Shown here piece after piece: positions 49,069-60,964 of a stretch of DNA of 64,000 bases. Below the pieces are notes generated by a model. That model did not search any database, was not told the origin of the DNA, and saw only the letters and a list, made by a program, of their open reading frames with translations. Location of the stretch: assembly GCA_019925105.1 (NCBI GenBank), contig JAHGAU010000011.1:1054001-1118000 (forward strand). Reading direction: 5' to 3'. Origin of the DNA: Niebla homalea (lineage: Eukaryota > Ascomycota > Lecanoromycetes > Lecanorales > Ramalinaceae). Both the position numbers and the translations under genes were made by a program. The stretch's first letter is position 1, and each line of letters begins with the position of its first letter.

Positions 49069-49446
49069 TACTCCGGCAAGCGGGACGGGATATATCCCAT
49101 AGGATAGGGACGGGATAGGGACGGGATAGGGATGGGACGGGATAAAGTGAATAATATCCCATCCCGTATTAGTACGGGATGGGATAGGACGGGATCGGGA
49201 TATACTAAGATCCCGCCAAGCCAAAAAAAGTACTATAAATAGTATATATATTACTATATATAAATATATTTAAAAATAAATATTTAAAAATTCGATATTA
49301 AAAGTAAATTATTTACCTAATCCGGTTAACCCCGTTAAGACTTGGGATCTTGGCATATCCCGGTCCCATCCCGCTGGGATAGGGATGGGATAGGATGGGA
49401 TAAATGAATCGAAAAACCGTCCTATCCCATCCCGCTTCCCCGAGTA
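49069..49446. mobile_element. MITE-2, hAT-like (378 bp)
   Basis: Ends tactccggcaagcgggacgg and a complementary ...cccgcttccccgagta. 8-bp TSD with one transition. Same GGGATAGGGA/GGGATGGGA subterminal clusters and the ccaagatcccg motif as MITE-1, but with an AT-rich centre instead of the 53-bp palindrome. Non-coding. Inserted in repeat X, where the inverted copy at 61 kb preserves the empty site. Confidence 0.9.
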
Positions 49447-49831
49447 ATTACTATATGCTATTTCATCACTTTTGCTCTTTCAATCCTTGCCATCTTTTTT
49501 ATAGCTATAAAAAGTTTAAAATTAATAGTTAAAGATAATTAATAACGTATAGAATGCGACCTCTATTCCGGTATTAAAACTCAAACTTTTATATTATTTA
49601 TAAAGTTGATATTTAATTAAATAATCGCTTAAACGAAACTTAAAAAAGGTATATACTTAACTATAATAATAGGAAACGAATATATCCGTTTAAACTATAA
49701 AAAGTCCCGGATAAGGAAAAGCGGGAAGAATTTTTTTTTTTTTTACTTAAGTAAAGTTAAAATAAGTCAAGAAAGACATCGATTTTACCCGTATCTAAGA
49801 GATTACTATAAGTATATATAAACCGTTACTT

Positions 49832-49839
49832 AATATAAA
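49832..49839. repeat. MITE-3 target-site duplication, left
   Basis: AATATAAA, with AGTATAGA at 50,311-50,318 (two transitions). The uninterrupted LINE H has aatataaa once at 9,484-9,491. Confidence 0.8.
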
Positions 49840-50310
49840 TACTCCCCCAACCGGTACGGGATTAATCCCGCGGGATAGGTACGGGACCGGTACGGGACCG
49901 GTACGGGATAGGGAAACGGTACCCTTCTCCCGTACCGGTGGCAACGGTATGGGACCGGTACGGGACCGGGAAATGCCAAGATACCGTTTTACTATTTATA
50001 GTATATAAATAATAATATATATATTAAAATTAATATAAAAAAATACTAAAAATTCGATATTGGAAGTGAATGTTTCTCCTAAATAGGCTTAGCGGCTCGC
50101 TTAATATTAAAAATAGTATATTTTATACTTAAAATAAATAAATATTACCTTTTTAAAGATAACATTTTTGCCACCGGGATCTTGGCATTTCCCGGTCTCA
50201 TACCGGCGGGATAGGGACGGTACGGGAACGGAAATACCCTTATACCGTACCGGCCGGTATGGGAAGACCATAATCAAATCCCGTCCCATACCGTACCGGT
50301 CGGGGGAGTA
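49840..50310. mobile_element. MITE-3, hAT-like, GGTACGGGA subtype (471 bp)
   Basis: Terminal inverted repeats begin TACTCCCCC(A/G)ACCGGTACGG (one mismatch). The subterminal zones use ACCGGTACGGGA repeats rather than the GGGATGGGA of MITE-1/2, while the internal gccaagat motif and AT-rich core are shared. It therefore looks like a sister subfamily recognised by a related transposase. Non-coding. The 8-bp TSD is inferred with two transitions. Confidence 0.85.
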
Positions 50311-51374
50311 AGTATAGAGGAAACGGGGGTTAAAAGGATCGTAAAGGTAAAAGTAATAACGACCGTTAAGTAAATTATAACGTAATAAATTAAATATAAA
50401 TAAAAATATAAAGGATTAATCTTCTAAAGGCAGCGGTATTTAACTTTAAATAATAAAGAGATTATCAATAAGTAGTTCTATTATTACGAGATTATAAAAA
50501 AGGGTAATAATATATTAATAATGTAACTTTAGATGAGAAAGAACAGTTTAAATCTACTTCCTTTTTATTATATATACTGATAACCGGGTAAATATTAACT
50601 ATAAATAAAAATAAAGGAAGTAAAACGTTACGTAGATATTTATTTTTTACCTATTATTCGCGGAAACCAGGATTAAGTTGATTAAGAAAGCGGGAGTTAA
50701 CGATTATCGTTAAATATTAATTATAAAAAAGGGTATTAAAACGGCCGTTAAATTTATAATAATTACGGGTCTATTACTGTAGTTTATTTTAATTAAAGAG
50801 ATAAAAAAGGTTATTAAAGATTTTATTAAAAAACCACGTTTTTAATCCGGGAATAAGAAAACGTAACGGAAAGATTATATTTAATAAAGGTTATGGTTTA
50901 CATTCAATATTAAGGTAATATAAAAGAAATTAAAATAAAGAATAGTAAGGTTTATTATAAAAGACGCTATATATAAATAAAGTAATAACGGTATACGTAT
51001 TAATAAAAATATTTAAAGATATTATTGAAGGTATAATATAAAGCGGATCAGTAAGGATATAAAGAAGCAATAAATTTAAAGGTAGTCCTTAAAAAGATTC
51101 ACTTATAATATTATAAGTTTCCTTAAGAAAAAGCGTATTAATAAATTCATTATTCTTTAAATAACCCTAAACGCTTTCCTTCCTTTAAGGTGAAAATCGA
51201 GGATAAATAAATACCGGTTTTTTAATCTTAATATCATAAATAAATATTAGGTTTTTATAATTATTAGTAAGGCCTAATAACCGAGTGTTAAGGAACGCTG
51301 AAATTAACTTAACTAGATCCGTAGTATAAATCAATTAATTAATGAATTAATATTTTTTGATTTAATAGATATGG

Positions 51375-53980
51375 ATAAAACCGTAACTTAAGGAGTAATA
51401 ATTCAAACGATTTATAAATGAAACAGGGATAAAACCCCGGGATTAAACGGGATCCCAAATAAGTTCCTTTATAAATAATATTACCGTTTAAAAAATTCTA
51501 TATTTACTTATTTTAAGCTTATTTAATTCTTGGTTATTATCTTTATAACTTTAAAGAAAACAAGATAATTATATTTAGGAGGTCGTTAAAACCGGATCAC
51601 TTAAACCTAAAATTATATAAACCGATTATCCTTATTTTATACGTTAAAAAAGCCTTAAAAGTAATAATTATAACGATTATTAACAATTATATAAGAAGAT
51701 ACGGACTTTTCTAAATTAAAAAATAGCATAAGGAAAAGAAGATTAATAAAAACGGCCTTGAAAGGTTTAATTAATAATATATATATATATACTATAAAGT
51801 TATAAGAAAAAGTATATTATAAACCTTTCATCCTTGAACGTTACGGGAGTATTAAAAAAAGTCAATTATTAAATATTATAATACAACCTATGGAAAAAAG
51901 AGTATTATTCTTCCTTATAATTTAAATTAAAAAGCTTTTTAAAAGATTAAGTAATATTAATAAGCTTAAAATCAATAATAATCAAAAAAAAAGCCGGCTT
52001 TTCCAGAAATCCGTTAAGGGTTACCGATTTCTTAATTGTTTCTCTTTTTTAACGGTTTATTTATTATGAAATTAATAGAATTGAAATAAAAAGTTCAAAT
52101 TAAAGTATTTATTAATTTATAATATGTTTATTTATATAAACTATTTAAAGTTAAAGTATATTTATAAGGTATATTTGCTGTACATATTTATATAGAAAGC
52201 TTAATTTACGTCACATAAATATTACTTTATTTATAAAATAAAGAGTTTAGAGTTATATAATATAATAGTTATAATTAATTTAAACAAACCATAATAAACG
52301 GGAGGTTAATATCAAGATCTTTACCTTATTGATTAACCGAAAGCTTAATTATAAGACTCAAAAAAAAGGTTAAAAGAAAATAATTTCCCAGGAAAATAGT
52401 CTTACTTTTTTATTATTATTAATATAAAGTACTACCTTATAAAAGAGTAGAACCGTTTATTAAGCGGTAATACAAGTATCTATGGCCTATATAATAGTTA
52501 TTTAATACGTATTTAAAAATAGTTTTAGAGTTAAAAAGGAGTATATTAAATAATTATAAAAAAGGTTAAAACGTTATTTTTACGTATTTAACGGTTTATA
52601 TAGATTAAGCTTTATACCAATATTAAAGTTTAAACTCTTTATATTATAATTTAATTAACGCTTAATTATGTAATTATTTAAGGTTAATTTAAATACTGCC
52701 GGTTATAGTATTCAAGAATAAACGGATCTATTTAAATCATAAGAAGTCCCGGGTGAAAAAGGGTAAAAAGGAGATAATTATCCCCTTTAATAAGATAAAA
52801 CTAAAAGATATTTTTAAAAAACTTAGTTTAACCCGTTTTTAAAGGGTTAATATAAATATATATAAACTTTAACAAGGCGTAAAAAGAATAAAAATTAAAA
52901 GGATTACGGATTTAAGAGAAAAAGTAATTATTTTATAAATAATGTTATTCTAGGTTAAATGTTAATATAAATATAAATAATCGATCGTTTAAGAACGATA
53001 TTATATACCCGGCCTTAAACGATAAAGCAATTACCGATAAGTATTTCCGCCGCTACGGGATTATAAGTATAAGTAAAAGAAGTAAAATACCGCGAATATA
53101 TTTCCTTTTTACTTATTATTTACGGGGATCATAATAAGATCAATTGAATAAATAGGTATTTATAACTATTGATAAATACTAATTATAAGAAGAAGCATTA
53201 AAATAATTATTATTATATACGCCACGGGGATATAAGGAAAGGGGACAGCGCCGTTGCAATCCAGTTTAAAACAGGGAAGATCGGCTTAATATACTTCCTT
53301 TATATTGTGAAAACGGGAGTAATAATGAATATAAGCTATATATACCGATAACTGAAATAACATGCTTATTATGTTTTATTATTATACTTAAATTATTTAG
53401 AACATAAAATAATTATAATTAAAAAAACCGGCTTATTTAACTTTAAAGAATTCCTATTATCTTAAAAAGAAAAGGTAACCGTCCGTTTTCTAATGGGTAT
53501 AAGCTTATTATAATAATTCAACGTTATAATTACAATAAAGAAAATCGTTAAGGTTAAAAAGGTTAAACTAAAACGTTATAAACCCGGGAATAATAAAAGA
53601 AAAAAAGCCGGGGGATCTATTTTATATAGAATCCGGAAAAGAGTATCTTTACGTAAACCGTAAGCTTAACTAGGTACGATAAGGGATTAAAGATAAATAG
53701 TTAATAATAAAAGCTAGAAGAATAAATACGGTAAATAAAAGACCGGATAAGAAAAGGGGTAAACTAAATATAGGAACGGTTATAATAAAAAAAGTAATTA
53801 ATTAATAAAAAGGCAGAAAAAATATATTTATTAAACTATTAAAGAAAGCAGGATATATACTGATTTTCCCTGGAATCAGGTTTTATAGGTTTTACAATAT
53901 CCGGTAAACCCAGAAATAGGAGTAAATATAGAATACCGAAATAGCCTAGCTGAATTCATAGTATAAATATAAATATAAAA
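51375..53980 (+). mobile_element. LINE E1, 5'-truncated, internally rearranged
   Basis: Begins within the RT region (51,375 matches about 14,043 of LINE A) and ends with a divergent LINE 3' end at about 53,930-53,980, where the tail is AAAT-like rather than AATC. Between 53,040 and 53,480 the segment equivalent to LINE A 23,400-23,640 occurs twice. The second copy includes a strikingly unmutated patch at 53,215-53,340. Non-coding. Confidence 0.7.
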
Positions 53981-54250
53981 AAAAAATTTTAAACTTATAA
54001 TGATTATAAACCTATTATTTTAATTTAATTTAAAGAGTAGAATGATTAGTATTACCGAAGATGTTATTAATAAACCCCGTTATTAATCTTAAGATAAAAA
54101 ATAATATATAGAAGGCTATTTTTCATAAAGAATAAAGGACTTTAGTACCGCAACGATATCAAAAAAAAAAGGTTAATACGGATAAGGGTAATATTTATTA
54201 TAAAAGATATTATATATAAATAAATTATAATCACATATATAATAATGGAA

Positions 54251-54269
54251 ATAATTAAAAGTATAACTT
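54251..54269. repeat. LINE-2 target-site duplication, left copy
   Basis: ataattaaaagtataactt. The right copy (60,056-60,074) differs only by C for T in a CpA context. Confidence 0.92.
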
Positions 54270-57200
54270 GATTGATTGATTGATTTATACTACGGATACA
54301 GCTAGGCTAATTCCGGCGTTCCTTAATACTCGGCTATTTAGCCTTATTAATAATTGTAAAAACCCGATATTTATTATATTAAGAATAAAAACCGGTATTT
54401 ACCCAGCCTTTATTCTCGTTTTAAAGGCTAAGAGCATTTACGGCCGTTTAAAGAGTAGGAATTTATTTATACGTTTTTTTTAAGAAAACCTATAATATTA
54501 CGACCGAATCTACTTAAAGGTTACCTTTAAACTTATTACTTTTCCGTTACCCTACGGGTCTATTTAATATTAAAATTTCGAAATTCCGATTATATTATTA
54601 AATATTTTCCCCAATACGTAGATTATTATTACCTTATTTATATAACTCTATTAACCGATATAATATCACCTTTTATATTATTCCGATATTTATAGCCCTT
54701 TTAATCCTTTATTAAATATAGTTTTTCCGCCGTTATTTTTTACCTTTAAGTTAACGGCGAGATTTCTTAATTAAGTCTTTAACCATTTTATCTATTTCCT
54801 TAATTAAATTAAATTATAATAATAAACCCGTAATTATTATAAATTTAATGGCCGCTTTAATACCCCTTTTATTAATAAGTATTTAACGATAATCGTTAAT
54901 CCTTACCCTTTTAATTAACCCCGATTTAAGCTCCTTAAATAATAAATAAAAGATTAATACGTATACGGTGTCCTGCTTCCGTTATTTATATTTATAATTA
55001 ACGTTAATCCGGCCATTAATATATATAATAAAAAAAAAGTAAATTAAGCCGTTTTTATTTATCCGGAGTTGGATTATTAATACGTTATTATTTTTCCTTA
55101 TAATCCTATAACGCTAGAGATATTTATTAATAACTTTATTATTATTTAAAGTTAAATATTATCGCTTTTAAGGGATCGATTTTTTATATTTACGTTAACG
55201 CTTTATTTATTTCCCTTTAATTTATAAAGTAATCGCTGTTAACTTTATTTTTATAGCTTTCTTCTCCTCCGTTACTTTTACTTTAAATAAGAGTCTATAT
55301 ATTCTTATATTAACTTCTTAAACGTAAATTAAGTTAACCTCTTTCTTAATTTATTCTAGTTTAACTTCCGTAAAGGGGGTAAATACTGCTTCTTTACGTT
55401 TTTTTATCCGCGGTTTTTTATAATTTTAATAAATACGTTTATTTTTTATTAATATAATTAAGTTTATACCTTTTTTAAGCTTCGTTTAAGCGATTATTTA
55501 ATTAAGGGCTAGCTTTATTAATAATATAAAGACCTCGGATTCCAATACCGGGATAGGAGTCGCTTTATATATTTTATTTATTACTTTTAAGTATCGGTTT
55601 TAAACCTTTTATAGTTACCGGATGGGCTTTTTTTATATTTAAACGTACTTTCGGATATATATTAAATAGCTACTATATACGTTATTATAGGCTTTATAAC
55701 CGTTTAATAAACGGTTTTAGCCTTTTATAAGGTAGCTCCTTATATTAACGTTATAAAATAAATAAGGCCCTTTTCTTGTAAAATTATTTTCTTTTAAACC
55801 TTTCTTATATAATTTTTTTAGTCCAATTTCTTATCAACCTATAGGCTAAGTACCTTAATATTAACCTCCGGTTTTATTATTATATTACTTAAGTCTACCG
55901 TAATTATTATATCGTATAGCTTTAAGCTTTTTTATTATATAAATAAACTTATACTTATATAAAACGAATTAAGCCTTATATATTTTTACTTATTATAGGC
56001 AGATTTTATAAGCTTATTTTAATTTTAAATAATTTATATAAATAAACGTATTATAAGTTAAAAGGTAAATATCGTTAATAAAGCTTTTTACTTAAACCTT
56101 CTATTTTAGTTTTATTAAGTCTTTAATAAACGGGCCGTTAAAAAATAAGAATAAAACCAGGGAGATAAATAACCCTTAAGGAATCCCTATTATTACGGGC
56201 TTTATTATATTTATTTTCTATCCTAGGCTAATTAACGTCGCTTAATTATTTAAGAAACTTTTTATTTAATTTATAAAAAAGGTAGGACCTTTTTTTTCTA
56301 TAAATTATATAGTAACCTTTAATAATTTATTTTATTAAATACCTTTATAATATTTAAGGAAAAAGATTCGCGATATATTTCTTCTTATAATTTTATATTA
56401 TATATACGTTATTAATTAAGCCTTTAAAAGCTATTTCTATCGACCGTTTTCTTCTTATCCTTATTTATTAATTAAGGAATAGCTTATATTCTTTTATATA
56501 ATTACTTAAAATCTTTATAATTACCGTTTTTAAAGCCTTCCTTAACGTATAAAAAAGTATTATAAGTTTATATAATTTTACCTCTAAGTAATTTAACTTA
56601 ACCGGCTTTTTAAGGATAATCGTTTTAGCCTCTTTAAATTTACGGGGGTAATAACCTATATTGAAATAGGCTTAAAATAAATAAATAAAGACCTTTTTAA
56701 ATAATAATATTATTATAAATAGGAACCTGTTTAATATGCCGTTGAGTCCGGGGCCTTATCCTTTTTAGTTTATTAATTATTTTAATTATTATTTCCTGGA
56801 TTATTATTTTATTTATTATTACTAATTTAAGATATATAATATTATTGATATTTATTAGGTTAACTTCCGGTAACGGGGGAAAGAATGCCCTTTTAAGGGC
56901 CTTAATTTTGCGGTTAAAAATGTCCGTTATCGTACCGTTTAGTCTTTTTTAAGGATAAAAACTTAAGGATAAATTTAAGTTTTTTACTTTATTCTTTACC
57001 GTATTTTACTAGCTTTTAAATATTATAAGGGGAAACCGCCGAGTTATATATTATAGTCCGGAAGTATATTTATTTAACCTTTTAGATAATTTTCCTTTTT
57101 TCTTTTTAAGCTTCCTTTAACCGCCGTAACGTCTTCCGGTTTTTATATTTAATAATTTATTTTATAAGCGCTTTTACCTTTATAATTATTTTTATATCCT

Positions 57201-60055
57201 TTTTATTTTAATAAGTTTTAACTTTCTTAAATGGCTTTATTATTAGGATTATTATATTAATTACTTTATTTAAAGTTTTTATTACCCGTATTATGAAACG
57301 GTCGATTTATTCCTTATTATTAAGTCGGAAAAGCTTTATTAATTAGGATATTATTTTTACCGCTTTTATAAATATTTTAACTTCCTTAATTATCTTTTAC
57401 GCTTATTTAAACGGTAAAGGCGGAGTTATATTAACGGACTAATTTAAGGTTATTTATATTAAGATATAGTTTAAACCGTATTTTAAGTTCTTTCGGGGTC
57501 TATATATTATAATTAAGTTAATAATGCTTTCTGAGTTAAATATTAAATTAATTATAATCTTAAGTTTACGGCTTTCTTATATAATAGTTTTTTTTAGCGT
57601 TAATAACGTAAAATTAAATTATATAATAATTATTAATAGCTTTTTAAATTCAATATAATTAATTATATAACCTTTTTCATTTTATTAAATATAATAAAGA
57701 TTAAAGTCTTTTATTAAGAAATACTTATTAAATATAACTATAATATCCTTAAATAACGGGATCGTAAAAAGTTTTTTCTTATTAACCGGTAACGGATTAT
57801 ACGTATTATAAATATTTAAATTACCCTTAATAGCCTTTTCTTATATAATCCGGAGTATATATAGGTTCCCTTTATAATAAATAACGTCCTAGTTATTTAT
57901 ATTTAATTTCTTATTAATAAAGAAGTATATTTACGTTATTTTATTACCTTTAAAGGTTAAATAAAAACTATTTTCCGGGTTGATTAAAAAATAAGTATAC
58001 GGATTATATAATGGCTTTTATATCATTATAATATCGATATCCTTTATTTTTTAAATCTGAATATTAATATTACGGCTTTAATTACTTCTTTATATACGTT
58101 ATACTATATTACCCTTAAAAGCGTAAATATATTAAATATTAACGTTTATCGGGTTCTCTTTATTAACTTTTATTTATATAAACGGTCTTTCCTTAAGGTT
58201 AAACGTTATTTATTTTAATTTTCTTATTACGATAATAATCTTAATTAAATAGCCGGCCTTAAAGGTTAATATTATTATAAATTTCTTTTTCTTTATGTTA
58301 TTAATTATTACGCTTTATTTTTTTCCGTTTAATAAGCTCCGTTTATATTTTAAAATTATCTTTAATTATTTTACCGGTTTAAGTTTATATAAGTTATAAC
58401 GTTAAATTTTAATTATTATTTTAATTTTTTTACGTTAAGTTTTCTTCACTTTTACCGTATATTATAAGTTTTACGTTAAGTAATTATTATTATTATACGT
58501 TACGTATTTTAACGCGTTCTTTATTAAGCCCTTTATTATTAAATTAGCGTATTTATACGTATTATACCCTTCGGTATATATTACGTACTTTATATTATTA
58601 AGGTATTTCGTAATAATATATTTATACTTTTAATATTTAAAGTATTAATAAATATCCGCTGCCCGGTCTTAAGATCTCATTAATTTAAGGGATTTATTCT
58701 TTATTACCCCTTTATTAAGGATATCGTTATATATCCTTATTAATATTATACTTAAGATAACCGTAAAATATCTTTTTATACGATTAAAAGCGTTTAATTT
58801 TTTTATTATAAAGGAAAGATTATAATCGATAATTTCTAACTTAAGGTAAAGGACCGTATTCTCTTTTTTTATCCATTTTAAGGTGGTTTCCCTTTCCTCT
58901 TTTATAAATTTTATTAAGTATATCCGTTTATTACGATAATGAAAGATTATTTTAATATTTTTACTATCTTATACCCTTTTTTTACCGGCTTATCCCTTTA
59001 ACTTTTTTAACCTTTTTTTTTTACCTTTAATAAGGTTATATCGAGGAAAATATCCCCGTTTTATAGTTTACGTACCGTAATAATTTATTTTATTAATAAC
59101 TCTCCTGCTACCTTAAACGTCTTTATTAATTATAACGGGTTCGTTTTTACCGTTATACTCCTCTTTTCTTCGCCCGATAATTATATAATTATTATCCTTA
59201 CCTTCCTTAATATTACCGTTTTCTTCCCCGCCCTTATTTCCTTTACTATTAACGTTAACGCTGCCTTTATAGCTTTTATTATTTAACTTATCCCCGCTCC
59301 CTTTTTTAAAACCTTTTTTATCGTTTTTTTACTTTATATATATTTTCTTTATTTTCTTTTGCTTCCGTCCGCCGGCGCCCTTATTATTATTTTTTAAGCT
59401 CTACGTAACCTTTTAACTCCCTTAAACTTCTCTTTATATTTATATAAAAGTCTTTTACTCCCCGTAACCCGATTTATAGTATCGGCTAGGTTTTTAACGT
59501 AATATCTTTTTATATAATTATAAAAAGGCTTTTTAACGCCCTTACCGTTTCCTTCCTTATTGCTTTTCCCTTATATATTTAACGGCCACCTTTTTTATAG
59601 CTTATTTTTATCTGCTTAATATCTCCCTACCTTTTTTTTAACTTTTTCTTAATTTATATATACTTAATAAGGCCTTTTACGTTTCCGTTTACCCTTTATT
59701 TATCCCCGCGTACCGTCTTTATTCCCTCTGCCCTTTATTTATTACTTTTAATAATAATACCTTCCCGCGTTATACGCGTCCCTTTATATGTATTTTATTA
59801 ATTATAGGCTTTCTGTTTAATTTAAGGCCTTTTTATCTTATATTTATTGCGTTATTTATATAACTTATTACCGTTCTTATTAACCTGGGCCACTTGCCCT
59901 TCCTCCCTTTTTTATTTTTACTATTATTCCGCTTCCGCTTATTATATTTAAAGTATTATCCTTACTATTACTTAAGCTATATACGCGTGCCTCGTTTCTG
60001 ACCTCTGGGGTCCCGTTGTTCGTCGCCATCCTCCTTCGTTCAACTATTCATATAG
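54270..60055 (-). mobile_element. LINE-2, full-length Tad1-like LINE (5,786 bp)
   Basis: Minus strand. (GATT)n at 54,270-54,285 and the 5' end at 60,055, with the initiator ATG intact (60,029-60,027) after a ~26-nt leader containing GGAGG. A 19-bp TSD with a single RIP-type difference flanks it. It is collinear with LINE-1 over its full length. Both ends (54,270-54,360 and 59,990-60,055) are much less mutated than the interior. The short frame at 54,280-54,483 (plus) is antisense to the 3' UTR and not a gene. Confidence 0.93.
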
Positions 60056-60074
60056 ATAATCAAAAGTATAACTT
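60056..60074. repeat. LINE-2 target-site duplication, right copy
   Basis: ataatcaaaagtataactt, 18 of 19 identical to 54,251-54,269. Confidence 0.92.
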
Positions 60075-60376
60075 AAAACGATAATATAAGGCAAACCCGA
60101 AAAGTAAAAAAATATTATAAAGTTAAAAAATAACCTTTAAAATAATTTGATTATAGTATTATATATTTTCTTAGAAGAGTTAATAAGGGAAAGTATATAT
60201 ATAAAATTCAACAGTTTTTTAATAGTTATAAATACGTGTTATATTGAGGGGTGAGGAGTAAAAGGCTATAGAAATACCGGTTTTTAGTTTTAACGTTATA
60301 AATATTAGGTTTTAAAAAAGCCGATCACTAAAGAACGCCGGAATTAACCTATCTAAATCCGTAATATTAATCAATT

Positions 60377-60964
60377 CTATTCTTTATTAACGTTTTTATT
60401 ATTTATAATTTATATTAGTTTTAACTAATATATTAAAATATTATTATACGATATAATTATACTTTAAATACTTAAAATGTTAATAAATAACTATTCCTTA
60501 TTCTTTAGATAATTATTTCGAAATAATTCATAATTAAATAAACTTTAATCTAAAACCATATTATATTTTTCTATAAATATAATGTTCAATAATAAAGTTA
60601 AACACGTTTTATTAAATTATACGACTTTTAAGAATAAAAAAAAAGCTTAAAGTTAAATATCTTGAACTTTAAATATAATATTCTATTATACCTCATAATT
60701 CTCTATTATAAGTCCTTGATTTATGAAAATTAAATAAATTATTTAAAAGTTTCTTGTAATTACTTTTTTTATTAGAATAAAAATATTATATAAAGTATTA
60801 TATATATATTTTGTTTACCGCCGTTATAATTTATTCATTTTAATACTCCCCGTTTATTTTAAGTTACTTTTATTCATTATAAGAATACATCTATTTCGGT
60901 TAAGGTTATTACTTCAATAATTTTAAGCTTAAAGGTAAAAGTTTTCGTCTTACGGGATATTAAT
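60377..60964. other. Unassigned AT-rich spacer
   Basis: No gene or repeat recognised. It separates LINE E2 from repeat X copy 2 and has stops in all frames. Confidence 0.4.

Larger units (their letters stand above)
48372..49496. mobile_element. Repeat X copy 1, right part and terminus
   Basis: Continues X after the Gypsy-2 insertion and aligns, inverted, with 60,970-61,726. It is itself interrupted by MITE-2 (49,069-49,446). Positions 49,020-49,068 and 49,455-49,496 are little mutated, as is the same part of copy 2, which suggests this is an outer end of X. A TATA-like tatttatataggggc lies at 49,021-49,035. LINE D begins at the boundary. Confidence 0.7.
49497..51351 (+). mobile_element. LINE D, 5'-truncated LINE carrying MITE-3
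   Basis: Last ~1.37 kb of the LINE (collinear with 22,885-24,266) plus the MITE-3 insertion at 49,840-50,310. It ends in a tail decayed to AATT units (51,329-51,351). It begins where repeat X ends. The T-rich text at both borders could be a TSD but is not decisive. Non-coding. Confidence 0.82.
53985..60376 (+). mobile_element. LINE E2, 5'-truncated LINE split by LINE-2
   Basis: The left part (53,985-54,269) and right part (60,056-60,376) together give ~0.6 kb collinear with 23,650-24,266. The right part ends with the conserved 3' block aacgccggaattaacc and a short atcaatt tail. The break coincides exactly with LINE-2 and its TSD. Confidence 0.8.

Noticed and set aside
49042..50289. 60-codon frames on the minus strand at 49,042-49,224 and 50,107-50,289
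   Set aside because: They sit in MITE-2 and MITE-3 and translate the terminal repeat clusters.
54280..54483. 67-codon plus-strand frame
   Set aside because: Antisense to the LINE-2 3' UTR. The same region in LINE-1 does not keep it open.
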